Positions 6,754-15,788 of a DNA stretch of 32,871 nt are shown here, piece after piece. The DNA is from an uncultured Clostridia bacterium (lineage in GTDB: Bacteria; Bacillota; Clostridia; TANB77; CAG-508). The number at the start of each line of letters is the position of its first letter. Position 1 is the first letter of the stretch. The notes below the pieces were generated by a model. The model did not search any database, had not been told where the DNA came from, and saw nothing but the letters and a program-made list of their open reading frames with translations. Position numbers and translations under genes: made by a program. The stretch covers positions 1 to 32,871 of the forward strand of contig CAKPJC010000019.1 in the NCBI GenBank assembly GCA_934162535.1, written 5' to 3'.

Positions 6754-8154
6754 ATGAAAAATTTAAAAAGCTTAACAATAATTATACTAATGATATTAAC
6801 TACAATGATATTATGTACAAAAGTAGAAGCAACAACAGGGAAAATAACAGGAGAAACAGTACGAGTAAGAAGTGAAGCAAATACAAAATCTAATATACTA
6901 GCTCAATTAGACAAAAATGAAAAAGTAGAAATACTAGAACAATCTGAAGGTTGGTATAAAGTTACTTTTACTAAAAAAGGAGAAAAAATAACAGGGTATA
7001 TTAGTGAAAGCTTAGTAGATTTAGAAAAAGACAACCCCAAAAATGAAGATAATCAAGTAAAAGAAGAAGATAACCAAAATAGCCAAGAAAATGACAGTGA
7101 AAGCAACAAACAAGAAGAAAGTAAAGAAGAAATACCAGCACAAGAAGAACCAAGAACAGATGGCTCATCTATTACAATTGAAGAAGGCAAAGAATACAAA
7201 ATAAACCAAACAATTAAAATAAAAAACTTACCTAGTATGAGTTCAGCTGAAAAAACAGAATTAAACAATACAAGCATAAAAGCTATAGAAGTAATAAATG
7301 ACTGGTGCAAAATAGAAAATGAAACAGAAACAGGTTGGTTAAGAATAAACACCCTAAAAAAATCAATAGAGGGTAGTGAAATCAATACTGAAGAACCAAA
7401 AGATGCAGAACAAAAAGAAGAAGCGAAAAACGAAGAAAACACAGAAACACCAAAAGAGGAAAATAAAACAGAAAATGTATCAAATGCTAAAGTAATAAAA
7501 AAATTATATGTAAGCACAGATAGTCTAAAAGTTAGAAAAGAAAATAATACAACAAGTGAAATTATAGACAGTCTAAAGAAAAATGATGAAGTATCTGTTA
7601 TAGAAGAATTAGATGGATGGTATAAAATAAAAGTTGATGGAAAAATTGGATATGTATCATCAAAATATGTATCAACCCAAAAATCAAAAGAAGCAACATC
7701 AAGAGGTGCAGAAATACAAAGAACTGAAGAAGTAACAGAAATAAAAGAACCTGAAACAACTTCAAATGCATCATCTGCAAAAGGTTCAGAGGTTGTAAGT
7801 TATGCAAAACAATATATAGGATACAAATATGTTTCAGGAGGTGCATCACCATCAACTGGATTTGACTGTTCAGGATTTACAACATATGTGTATAAGCAAT
7901 TTGGTATAAAATTAAATAGAACATCAAGAGACCAAATAAAAAATGGAACAGCAGTTGAAAGAAGTAATTTACAACAAGGTGACTTAGTACTATTTAGAGG
8001 GGAATCTGGTAGTTCAATAGGTCATGTTGGAATATACGTTGGAGGAGGAGAATTTATACATGCCTCAAATCCAAAAGGTGGAGTAAAAATAACAGCACTA
8101 GATTCAAGTTATTATAATACAAGATATGTAGGAGCAAGGAGAGTAACAGATTAA
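6754..8154 (+). CDS. Secreted NlpC/P60 peptidoglycan endopeptidase with SH3b repeats
   Basis: A 466-residue exported wall hydrolase. A signal peptide (residues 1-26, hydrophobic IIILMILTTMILCT ending near VEA) is followed by an SH3b domain (about 28-88, VRVRSEANTKSNIL), an acidic Glu/Asn/Lys-rich linker, a divergent SH3b-like segment (about 145-205), a second linker, a clear SH3b domain (about 248-305, LKVRKENNTTSEII) and a C-terminal NlpC/P60 domain (344-466). The catalytic residues are visible: C372 in FDCSGF, H424 in GHVGIY and H436 in FIHAS. The family cuts the gamma-D-Glu-diaminopimelate (or equivalent) bond in stem peptides. The stop is followed directly by the comEC start. Confidence 0.93.
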   Translation: MKNLKSLTIIILMILTTMILCTKVEATTGKITGETVRVRSEANTKSNILAQLDKNEKVEILEQSEGWYKVTFTKKGEKITGYISESLVDLEKDNPKNEDNQVKEEDNQNSQENDSESNKQEESKEEIPAQEEPRTDGSSITIEEGKEYKINQTIKIKNLPSMSSAEKTELNNTSIKAIEVINDWCKIENETETGWLRINTLKKSIEGSEINTEEPKDAEQKEEAKNEENTETPKEENKTENVSNAKVIKKLYVSTDSLKVRKENNTTSEIIDSLKKNDEVSVIEELDGWYKIKVDGKIGYVSSKYVSTQKSKEATSRGAEIQRTEEVTEIKEPETTSNASSAKGSEVVSYAKQYIGYKYVSGGASPSTGFDCSGFTTYVYKQFGIKLNRTSRDQIKNGTAVERSNLQQGDLVLFRGESGSSIGHVGIYVGGGEFIHASNPKGGVKITALDSSYYNTRYVGARRVTD

Positions 8155-10095
8155 TTGAAAAGACCAATATTAATAATAGCAATTGGTTATATTATAGGTA
8201 TAATATGGGGGCTATACTTTAGAATAAGTATAGTTCCTTTTTATTTTATGACTATTTTTATCTATATAATAATCAATAAAAAATACAAAAAAAGGAAATT
8301 TGAAATTTTATCAATAAAAAGATATTTCAGATATATGAAAATATATTTGAAATTCAATATCATATTAACAATAATCATATCATCATTTATTTCATATACA
8401 ATTACAAAAATACAAGATAATAAATATAGCAATTTATATAATAATGTTTACAATCTGAAAATTACAGCAACAGTAAAAAGTAATAAAACTGAAAAAGAAT
8501 ATAGTAATCAATATAAGATAAAAATTCAAGAAGGAAAATATAAAAATACTTATTTATACTTAAATGTCAAAAAGAATATAGAATTAAAATATGGTGATGA
8601 AATAGAAGTTCAAGGAACGTATATAGAACCACAAATTAAAAGAAACTATAAAGGATTTAATTATAAGAATTATTTGAAAACTAAAAAAGTCTATGGGACA
8701 GTAAAAGCAGAAAAGATAAAGAAAATAAAAGAAGCAGAAAAGTGGAAGATAGATATTATTTTAAATGATATTTCTATACAAATAAAAGAAAAAATAAAGC
8801 AATGCTATAATAAGGAATTACAGGGAATTGTACTCGGAGTTTTGCTAGGAGACACTAGTGATATAGAAGATGATGTAAAAGACCAATTTTCTAAAAGTAA
8901 TATATCACATGTACTTGCAGTATCAGGAATGCATGTATCTTATATAATTTTTCTTATTTTAGCAACTACAAAAAAGATATGCAACAAAAAAACAAGTAAT
9001 GTAATTACAAGTATAATATTAATATTTTATATGATATGCACAGGTATGAGTTTGTCTGTTATTAGAGCATGTACAATGGGAGTATTAGCGATATTAGCAT
9101 TTAATTTTTATAGAAAAAGTAATACAATAAATAATATTGCAATATCAGCATTAATAATATTGATAGATAATCCATTTAATATATATTCAATTAGCTTTTT
9201 ATTAACATTTGGAGGAACAATTGGAATAATACTTTTTAATCCAATTGTTGAAAAAGCATTAAAAAATATAAAAATAAAAAATCGAAGATGGAAATACTTA
9301 TATTTAAAAATACAAAGGAAATGTGAGATAATAATAAAAATTATGTCAGTATCAATTTCTTCACAAGTTATCATAGCTCCAATAATAGTTTCTTATTTCA
9401 ACAATGCTGGAATTGCATTTTTGGTTACAAATTTATTATTAAGTGCTGTAATTGGATTTATAGTAATAATTGGGTTTATACAAGTGATTGTTTCATTTAT
9501 ATCAATGAAAATAGGAATTGCAATTGCAAAAATTATTGAAATTCCTACATATTTGTTATTTCAAATATCAAAAATTGGAGATAAAATTCCATTTGGATAT
9601 CAAAAAATGGTTACTCCTGATTTATATCAAATAATCATATTTTATATTTTTATATTTATGGTAATATGGGGATATGACTTATTTACAAAAAAATACCTAT
9701 CTCAGACACAAATAAGAATAAAGAATATAATTTATCTGATTAAATATAAAACAAAGCCATATAGGAAAATAGTTGTAATTATGCTTATACTAATTATAGT
9801 TTTTACCAATGAAATCAATATAAATAGAGGAATAGATATTCACTTTATTGATGTAGGACAAGGAGATTCGACTCTAATTATAACACAGACAAATAAAAAG
9901 ATATTAATAGATTGTGGAGGAAGTAAAACATATGATGTTGGAAAAAATACTTTATTACCATATTTATTAGCGAGAAAAGTGGATAAGCTGGATTTGTTAA
10001 TAATAAGTCATTTTGACCAAGACCATGTACGGTGGAGTATTTGGAATTGTTCAAGACATAAAAATAAAGAAAATTGTGATAGGAAAACAATCTGA
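8155..10095 (+). CDS. comEC: ComEC/Rec2 DNA-uptake channel, N-terminal 646 residues, frameshifted
   Basis: ComEC forms the inner-membrane channel for incoming single-stranded DNA in transformation. Residues 1-200 hold early membrane segments and an OB-like DUF4131 domain. The competence domain begins near 227 with GVLLGDTSDIEDDVKDQF and SHVLAVSGMHVSYI, followed by many membrane helices. The metallo-beta-lactamase-like nuclease domain starts at about 562 (FIDVGQGDST) and reaches SHFDQDHV. At about 10030 the frame is lost: GTACGGTGGA is read as V-R-W, whereas family members continue V-G-G. Removing one base rejoins the frame opened at 10013. The unbroken protein would be about 826 residues, a normal ComEC length. 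The start is TTG 8155 directly after the preceding stop; AAGGAGAG is some 13 nt upstream. Confidence 0.88.
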   Translation: MKRPILIIAIGYIIGIIWGLYFRISIVPFYFMTIFIYIIINKKYKKRKFEILSIKRYFRYMKIYLKFNIILTIIISSFISYTITKIQDNKYSNLYNNVYNLKITATVKSNKTEKEYSNQYKIKIQEGKYKNTYLYLNVKKNIELKYGDEIEVQGTYIEPQIKRNYKGFNYKNYLKTKKVYGTVKAEKIKKIKEAEKWKIDIILNDISIQIKEKIKQCYNKELQGIVLGVLLGDTSDIEDDVKDQFSKSNISHVLAVSGMHVSYIIFLILATTKKICNKKTSNVITSIILIFYMICTGMSLSVIRACTMGVLAILAFNFYRKSNTINNIAISALIILIDNPFNIYSISFLLTFGGTIGIILFNPIVEKALKNIKIKNRRWKYLYLKIQRKCEIIIKIMSVSISSQVIIAPIIVSYFNNAGIAFLVTNLLLSAVIGFIVIIGFIQVIVSFISMKIGIAIAKIIEIPTYLLFQISKIGDKIPFGYQKMVTPDLYQIIIFYIFIFMVIWGYDLFTKKYLSQTQIRIKNIIYLIKYKTKPYRKIVVIMLILIIVFTNEININRGIDIHFIDVGQGDSTLIITQTNKKILIDCGGSKTYDVGKNTLLPYLLARKVDKLDLLIISHFDQDHVRWSIWNCSRHKNKENCDRKTI

Positions 10096-10636
10096 AGAAT
10101 CAGATAATTATAAAAAATTAGTAAAAATAGCGAAAGAGAAGAAAATTATAATAAATACAGTAAATGCTGGAGAAAAGTTAGAAATAGAAAAAGAACTGTA
10201 TTTTGATGTATTATGGCCAGAAAAAGAAAAAAATGTAGCAGAAAACAGTATAAACAATAATTCATTAGTATTAAAGCTTAACTATAAGCAGTTCGATATA
10301 TTGTTTACAGGTGATATTGAAAAAATTGCAGAAGAAGAGATAATAAAAAAATATAAAAACAATGAATTAAAAGCGAATATCTTAAAAGTTGCTCATCATG
10401 GCTCAAAGACATCATCAATAGAGAAATTTATTGATTTAGTCAGTCCACAAATTGCATTAATTGGAGTAGGAGAAAATAACAAATTTAATCATCCAAATGA
10501 GGAAGTTATTGATAGACTGGAAAAGAAAAGTATAAAAATATATAGAACAGATAAAAATGGAGAAATAAGTTTGAAAATAAATAAATGTATAAAAATAACA
10601 AAAATGGTAAATAATATTTCAAAAGAAAAAAAGTAG
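10013..10636 (+). CDS. comEC: ComEC C-terminal metallo-beta-lactamase part (same gene after frameshift)
   Basis: This frame continues the interrupted comEC: GGVFGIVQDIKI follows HFDQDHV as expected, then DILFTGDIE (the conserved GD), ILKVAHHGSKTS (HHGS motif) and IGVGENNKFNHP, ending in the usual ITxNG-like ISLKINK. The open frame has a possible TTG at 10013, but no binding site supports independent initiation, so it is best read as the downstream half of a broken or mis-sequenced gene. It is followed after 8 nt by the bofC-like gene. Confidence 0.82.
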   Translation: MTKTMYGGVFGIVQDIKIKKIVIGKQSEESDNYKKLVKIAKEKKIIINTVNAGEKLEIEKELYFDVLWPEKEKNVAENSINNNSLVLKLNYKQFDILFTGDIEKIAEEEIIKKYKNNELKANILKVAHHGSKTSSIEKFIDLVSPQIALIGVGENNKFNHPNEEVIDRLEKKSIKIYRTDKNGEISLKINKCIKITKMVNNISKEKK

Positions 10637-10644
10637 GTGAACAT

Positions 10645-11250
10645 ATGAATAAAAAAACGGCAATTGCTTTGCTAATAGTTATGTTACTGTTGTTATGTTT
10701 AACTATATATTCAATTTATGCAATACTATCTAGTGGGGAAAGTAAGGAAGAGGAAAATGACAACATTGTTATTTCAGAAAAGGTAGAAGATGAATGTACA
10801 GAGGAATATATAGAGAATGAGACAGCAAAGACTACATCAATAACAGAGGAAAAAGTATCTGCAAATGCAATATTAATATTAAAAAAATATTACACAAAAT
10901 GTGAACACACAATAAATGAATATGTTGAGCTTCCAAAGGAACTAGTGAATTTGAATAAGGAAGAAGTAGAGAAGCAATATCCAGAGTGGAAAGTAATAGG
11001 ATTTTCTCCGGAAAAAATAACACTATATAAAGAATTTGATGATATATGTGGAGAGCATTTTAAAATTAAGGTTGAAGATGGGAAAATAGTAATATATTTA
11101 ACAAACAAACAGGGGATAGATGAGGTGTATTTAAAAACAAATATTTCAAGTGAATATTTGACAGAAACTGATTTAATAAATATGGAAGATGATGGATTAG
11201 AGATATATGGTAAAGAGGAACTTAATAAAATAATCGAAGACTTTGAATAA
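10645..11250 (+). CDS. BofC-like membrane-anchored protein
   Basis: 201 residues with an N-terminal membrane anchor (about 5-28, AIALLIVMLLLLCLTIYSIY), an acidic linker, and a C-terminal domain that resembles the BofC C-terminal domain: GEHFKIKVEDGKIVIY (about 133-148), then TNISSEYLTETDLINMEDDGL and a terminal EELNKIIEDFE. BofC restrains the SpoIVB signalling protease across the forespore membranes in Bacillus; clostridial relatives are widespread but their role is less clear. Two cysteines (near 88 and 132) are outside the membrane and might pair. AGGTG precedes the ATG. It follows comEC after 8 nt and ends the run before a terminator. The family call is from the C-terminal pattern only. 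Confidence 0.68.
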   Translation: MNKKTAIALLIVMLLLLCLTIYSIYAILSSGESKEEENDNIVISEKVEDECTEEYIENETAKTTSITEEKVSANAILILKKYYTKCEHTINEYVELPKELVNLNKEEVEKQYPEWKVIGFSPEKITLYKEFDDICGEHFKIKVEDGKIVIYLTNKQGIDEVYLKTNISSEYLTETDLINMEDDGLEIYGKEELNKIIEDFE

Positions 11251-11252
11251 AA

Positions 11253-11281
11253 ATATGTAGAGGGATAAAAACTCTACATAT
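11253..11281 (+). terminator. Terminator after the bofC-like gene
   Basis: Ten-bp stem ATATGTAGAG (11253-11262) / CTCTACATAT (11272-11281) followed by TTT. A second weak hairpin with a long T tract (11290-11309 plus T8) follows and overlaps the 3' end of the convergent pgsA. Confidence 0.75.
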
Positions 11282-11303
11282 TTTAGATGATTTAGTTAAA
11301 AAG

Positions 11304-11858
11304 CTAAATTTTTTTTCTTTTTATTGTTTGTGGTAATTTGAAATTTATAGCATACATTATCGAAGAAAAAATAGTTGCTAATATTGCTAAATAATATAAA
11401 TATAAATCTAATTTAAAAGGTAAAAGTATATGGAACTGGTTTATTAGTAAAGAACTTACAATTGCAACATAGAATAATGAAGTTGCAAGTTTACCATACC
11501 ATTTACTATACACTACTACATCTTTTTTTGAATAGAGCATTGTAGCTGAAATAATCATTGTACATTCTTTTAATAATACTATAACAAGAATCCACCAAGG
11601 TAATATGTTAAGTATTGATAAAGCAAGTAATAATGAAATTTGAGTAAGTTTATCAGATAAAGGGTCAAGTAATTTTCCAATGTCTGTTATATAGTTGAAT
11701 TTACGAGCTATGTATCCATCTAAAACATCAGTTATACATGAAAGAGTAAAAAGGATAATACTTATTATAAATCTTTGATGTATAACTGATAAAAATATAA
11801 AAGGTATCAATACAAAGCGTAAACATGTTAATAAGTTTGGTATATTTTCTTTTTTCAT
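11304..11858 (-). CDS. pgsA: CDP-diacylglycerol-glycerol-3-phosphate 3-phosphatidyltransferase (PgsA type)
   Basis: Integral membrane enzyme of phospholipid synthesis that joins CDP-diacylglycerol and glycerol 3-phosphate on the way to phosphatidylglycerol. The 184-residue protein begins MKKENIPNLLTCLRFVLIPF, typical of PgsA, and carries the complete CDP-alcohol phosphotransferase signature DG(x2)AR(x8)G(x3)D(x3)D in DVLDGYIARKF...GKLLDPLSD. About five hydrophobic segments follow. I start at 11858 because GAAAGGA lies at proper distance there; the frame is open further upstream without a binding site. It lies downstream of clpE on the same strand but past a terminator. Substrate specificity within the family is inferred. 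Confidence 0.9.
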   Translation of the reverse strand: MKKENIPNLLTCLRFVLIPFIFLSVIHQRFIISIILFTLSCITDVLDGYIARKFNYITDIGKLLDPLSDKLTQISLLLALSILNILPWWILVIVLLKECTMIISATMLYSKKDVVVYSKWYGKLATSLFYVAIVSSLLINQFHILLPFKLDLYLYYLAILATIFSSIMYAINFKLPQTIKRKKI

Positions 11859-11896
11859 TATAAAATCCTTTCTAAAATAATTATTAAAAAACAAGA

Positions 11897-11924
11897 AAGT
11901 GAGAATTTTAGAACTCTCACTTTA
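11897..11924 (-). terminator. clpE terminator
   Basis: Minus-strand hairpin with 9-bp stem AAAGTGAGA / TCTCACTTT and a 10-nt loop, followed by CTTGTTTTTT, a few bases past the clpE stop. Confidence 0.8.
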
Positions 11925-11928
11925 CATA

Positions 11929-14265
11929 TTAGTTTGCATTAAATTTCAAAGAATCATTTTCAAATTCAATAGTTATATTTTGACCTTCTTTGATTTCACC
12001 TTTTAAAATCATTTCAGATATTTCATCTTCTATATATCTTTGAATAGATCTTCGTAAAGGTCTAGCTCCAAATTTTAAGTTAGTTCCTTTTTCTAATATA
12101 TAATTTTTTGCTTCATCTGAAATAGATAATGTAATATTTTTTTGAGATAATGCTTTTTTAGTATCTTGTAACATTAAGTCCACTATCTGTAGTAACTCTG
12201 TTTGTGTTAGAGGATTAAATACAATTATTTCATCAATTCTGTTTAAGAATTCAGGTCTAAATACTTCTTTTAGATTATCTTCAATTTTACTATTATCAAT
12301 AGTTTGTTTTGCGAAACCTATCGAATTATTATTTAGGTTAGAACCTGCATTTGATGTCATTATAATTATTGTATTTTGGAAGCTTACTGTATTTCCTTGC
12401 GAATCTGTAAGTTTCCCATCATCTAAAACTTGTAATAAAATATTAAATACATCTGGATGAGCTTTTTCTATTTCATCAAGTAAAATAATTGAATAAGGTT
12501 TTCTTTTTACTTTTTCTGTTAATTGACCTGCATCATCATAACCAACATATCCTGGAGGTGCACCTATTAATTTTGATGTTGAGTGACTTTCCATATATTC
12601 AGACATATCAATTCTGATAATTGAATCTTCTGATCCAAACATTTCATATGCAAGACTCTTTGCAAGTTCTGTTTTACCAACACCAGTTGGTCCAACAAAT
12701 ATGAATGATGGTGGTCTTTTAGTACTTTGTAAACCAGCTCTATTTCTTCTGATAGCACGAGCAACACTGTTTACAGCTGTATCTTGACCAATTATTCTTT
12801 TATGAATATTTGTTTCAAGATTAAGTAATTTTTGTGTTTCAGCTTCGGTTATTTTTTTAACAGGAATTTTTGTCCAATTTTCAATAACTTGTGCTATATC
12901 TTGAACAGTAAGGTTTTTCAATTTTATTTTACTATTTAATTTATCTATTTCTTCGATTAGTCTACATTCTTGTGTTTTTAAATCAGCTGCTTTTTGATAA
13001 TCTTCTGTTGAGTCAGCATTTGCAGCGTCTTCTTTTTGTGATTGAACTTTTGCAAGTTCTTGTTTTAGCATTTCTAACTTGAATAATTCTTTGTTTTCAA
13101 GGTTTAGTCTTGAACAAGCTTCATCAAGTATATCAATTGCTTTATCTGGTAAAAATCTGTCATGAATATATTTTTCAGACATTATTACAGTTTGCTTGAT
13201 AACATCATTAGAGATTTTTACTTTATGATATTCTTCGTAATACTTTTTTATTCCTTCAAGAATTGTAATTGAGTCATCAATATTTGGCTCCTCAACTAAT
13301 ACTTGTTGGAATCTTCTTTCTAAAGCAGAGTCTTTTTCAATGTATTTTCTATATTCTTTTAATGTCGTTGTACCTATAATTTGTATTTCACCATTTGATA
13401 GGGAAGGTTTTAGGATATTTGCAGCATTCATTGAATGTTCTCCGTCACCAGCACCTATAATATTGTGAATTTCATCTATTACAAGAATGATGTTGCCATA
13501 TTCTTTGCATTCATCAATAATTCCTTTCATACGAGCTTCAAATTGACCTCTAAATTGTGTTCCAGCAATAACAGCTGTCATATCAAGTAAATATACTTCT
13601 TTATTTAAAAGCTTAGCGGGAACATTGTTATTAGCTATTTTTATAGCTAACCCTTGAGCTATAGCTGTTTTACCAACACCAGGTTCTCCAATTAAACAAG
13701 GGTTGTTTTTGGTACGTCTATTTAATATTTGAACAACTCTTTGTATTTCTTTATCACGACCTACAACAATGTCTAATTCATTATTTTTTGCTTTTACTGT
13801 TAGATTTGTTCCATATACATCAAGATATTTTTTCTTTTTCTTTGTATTTTTCTTTTTTTCTACTTTTATTTTTTGCCTACTTGAACTTTCTTCTTCGTTT
13901 GGTCGTTGAGAGTCTTTTGGTATGAAGTTGGCAAATATTGAGCCTATAGGAATACCAATAGATCCTGTTGTATCAGATGAGTCATTGTTTTCTGGTACAT
14001 CTGCTTCCATATTTTCTAATTCTTCAATGTTTAAGTTTGAAGATAAGTCTTTAAATAATGATTCTAATTGTTTTGACATATTTGCCATATCTATATTACT
14101 CATATGTGGGGGAATGTTTGGATTTTGTTGTGCCTGTACATCAGGTATTTCTAATCCCTTTTTTTGAGCACAACTTTTACATAACCCTTCCATAGTAGAA
14201 ACGCCATTTTCAATTTTATTAATAAAAACTACTGCTGTATTTTTTTTACATTCTGAACATAACAT
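11929..14265 (-). CDS. clpE: ClpE-type AAA+ Clp protease ATPase with N-terminal zinc finger
   Basis: Hsp100 unfoldase that feeds substrates to ClpP. Residues 1-32 form a zinc finger with C3, C6, C29 and C32 (MLCSECKK...CKSCAQKK), as in ClpE and McsA, in place of the Clp_N repeats of ClpC. A low-complexity linker (45-145) ends in a Lys-rich run. AAA-1 has Walker A GEPGVGKT (193-200) and Walker B LVIDEI (261-266). A UVR-like coiled coil spans about 395-446 (EDYQKAADLKTQE). AAA-2 has Walker A GPTGVGKT (525-532) and Walker B ILLDEIE (594-600), then the D2 C-terminal domain. The 778 residues exceed B. subtilis ClpE (about 700), largely through the linker. AGAGGA precedes the ATG. No CtsR heptad repeat was found upstream. 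Confidence 0.9.
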   Translation of the reverse strand: MLCSECKKNTAVVFINKIENGVSTMEGLCKSCAQKKGLEIPDVQAQQNPNIPPHMSNIDMANMSKQLESLFKDLSSNLNIEELENMEADVPENNDSSDTTGSIGIPIGSIFANFIPKDSQRPNEEESSSRQKIKVEKKKNTKKKKKYLDVYGTNLTVKAKNNELDIVVGRDKEIQRVVQILNRRTKNNPCLIGEPGVGKTAIAQGLAIKIANNNVPAKLLNKEVYLLDMTAVIAGTQFRGQFEARMKGIIDECKEYGNIILVIDEIHNIIGAGDGEHSMNAANILKPSLSNGEIQIIGTTTLKEYRKYIEKDSALERRFQQVLVEEPNIDDSITILEGIKKYYEEYHKVKISNDVIKQTVIMSEKYIHDRFLPDKAIDILDEACSRLNLENKELFKLEMLKQELAKVQSQKEDAANADSTEDYQKAADLKTQECRLIEEIDKLNSKIKLKNLTVQDIAQVIENWTKIPVKKITEAETQKLLNLETNIHKRIIGQDTAVNSVARAIRRNRAGLQSTKRPPSFIFVGPTGVGKTELAKSLAYEMFGSEDSIIRIDMSEYMESHSTSKLIGAPPGYVGYDDAGQLTEKVKRKPYSIILLDEIEKAHPDVFNILLQVLDDGKLTDSQGNTVSFQNTIIIMTSNAGSNLNNNSIGFAKQTIDNSKIEDNLKEVFRPEFLNRIDEIIVFNPLTQTELLQIVDLMLQDTKKALSQKNITLSISDEAKNYILEKGTNLKFGARPLRRSIQRYIEDEISEMILKGEIKEGQNITIEFENDSLKFNAN

Positions 14266-14309
14266 ATATTTATTTTCCTCTTTTCTTTATATCTTATATG
14301 ATAATATAT

Positions 14310-14338
14310 ATAATACATTAATTTTTGAATTTAGTCAA
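14310..14338 (-). promoter_or_regulatory. clpE promoter
   Basis: Minus strand: TTGACT (14333-14338), 17-nt spacer, TATTAT (14310-14315), about 45 nt before the start. Confidence 0.65.
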
Positions 14339-14367
14339 TAGAAAATGTGCATTGAATATAGACAAAA

Positions 14368-14400
14368 AACGACACAATTCTAAGAAAATATTGTGCCGTT
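14368..14400 (-). terminator. Terminator of the DUF6591-like gene
   Basis: Minus strand: AACGGCACAAT pairs with ATTGTGTCGTT (11 bp, one G-T wobble), then TTTTTGT. It separates this gene from the clpE promoter. Confidence 0.85.
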
Positions 14401-14423
14401 ATATAAATTATAAAATATTATAT

Positions 14424-15506
14424 TTAGTTTGCAACTTCAAGAAGTTTTTTATTTACTCTTGTTTGTACATCAAAATAGTATGCTGCTTCTTCTTTGTTTA
14501 ATGATGAACTATTCCATTGTTCAAAATCTTTACATGCTTGAGCATATTTTGTCATATAATTTGAATAGTCAGTTAATAAACTTGTATTTGAGCTACCTGA
14601 TGAATATTTTTTCATAAATGCAACATATTCATCCATAAAACTTTCATAACTATCCATTGCTTTTTTGAAGTCAGGTCTTAGTCCAGTACTATTTGATGTT
14701 GAACTAGAAGTATTTTCAGTTGTTGTTGATGTAGATGATGATATATTAGTTGTTGTGTTTTCAGTAGTGTTAGTATTAGTTGTTGTACTTGATGAACTGT
14801 CAGCTACTGATAAAGATATATATATTGTATTATTTCCAGCATAATTTAAACTAAGTTTGTATCCATCAGCATTTTTTGCATAATAAGATTTTTCGCTTTT
14901 ACTATGGTCAACTGTATAGCCTTTATCTTCACATAATTTGATATATTCATTAAAATCTTTTAGTGGTGTATTACCAATATGTGCTGTGAATCCTTTACTT
15001 GTATCCCATGTAATTTTACCTAAATTAGATTTTGGAGCAGGTAACATTGCACCAAGACCACTTGTAGGCCATTCGATTTCTGAAAGTTTTTCTGGTGCAT
15101 CTAAATATATGCTTAATTCTTTACCAGATGTGGTGTAACTTAAACGGATTTTGTATCCTTCATTGTTAAATGCTTCAAATGATGTTGAACTATCATTTTC
15201 ATCAATTGTATATCCTGCATTTCTGCATTTTATTTTGTATTCTTTATAATCTTCATCACTAACTTTTGTCAAGACAATATTAAGACCTGTTGATGAGTTA
15301 CTGTTTGTTCTACCACGTGCTTTATCTGGTTCTGGTAGGTATTGTCCAAGCTCTAGTGTTGACCACTTTATTTTTTTGTTATGATCCATGTCATATGATA
15401 TATTTGTTATAAGTAAAAATGCAACTATTATTACAATTAGTATAAACCACCATTTTTTATAAAATGGTTTTTTTGTTTTTTCATTTTCTTGTTTGTTTTC
15501 TTCCAT
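14424..15506 (-). CDS. Membrane-anchored protein with two tandem repeats, DUF6591-like
   Basis: 360 residues. A charged N-terminus and one membrane segment (about 18-38, KKWWFILIVIIVAFLLITN) put the rest outside the cell. Two tandem domains of about 90 residues follow (about 48-140 and 142-235): each starts I-x-W with LGxxLPxP, has an FNEYIKLCEDKGYTVD-like helix and ends with GYKLSLNYAGNNTIYISL. A Ser/Thr/Asn-rich linker (about 236-275) leads to a helical C-terminus (SYESFMDEYVAFMKKY...DFEQWNSSSLNKEEAAYYF). The layout matches, from memory, DUF6591 proteins of gut Firmicutes, whose function is unknown. AAGGAGG precedes the ATG. It appears to be transcribed alone. Confidence 0.7.
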   Translation of the reverse strand: MEENKQENEKTKKPFYKKWWFILIVIIVAFLLITNISYDMDHNKKIKWSTLELGQYLPEPDKARGRTNSNSSTGLNIVLTKVSDEDYKEYKIKCRNAGYTIDENDSSTSFEAFNNEGYKIRLSYTTSGKELSIYLDAPEKLSEIEWPTSGLGAMLPAPKSNLGKITWDTSKGFTAHIGNTPLKDFNEYIKLCEDKGYTVDHSKSEKSYYAKNADGYKLSLNYAGNNTIYISLSVADSSSSTTTNTNTTENTTTNISSSTSTTTENTSSSTSNSTGLRPDFKKAMDSYESFMDEYVAFMKKYSSGSSNTSLLTDYSNYMTKYAQACKDFEQWNSSSLNKEEAAYYFDVQTRVNKKLLEVAN

Positions 15507-15788
15507 TATTATTTTTCCTCCTTAGATTTTTTTTTTTTACATATTGTTTATTTATCGAAAGACCAGCATTACACCACCAACTTTCATAGTTATTATTGCT
15601 AAAAATGTATTTTACCATAACTTGTGTTTATATTTAGATATAGATTAACAGATTCTATAAAAAAAATCAAGAGGTTTATTATTTACATTTAGGTTTTTTG
15701 AAAAAATATTCTGAAAAAGAAATTTTAATATATAAAAAAAGAAACCTCTTTCGAGGAAAAGAAACATTTTCTTTTTATTCATTTAGTA

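Noticed and set aside
10013..10636. Independent metallo-beta-lactamase gene
   Set aside because: Its sequence continues comEC exactly where the upstream frame breaks and it has no ribosome binding site of its own.
14266..14423. CtsR operator upstream of clpE
   Set aside because: I looked on both strands for the GGTCAAA heptad repeat and found only a vegetative promoter.
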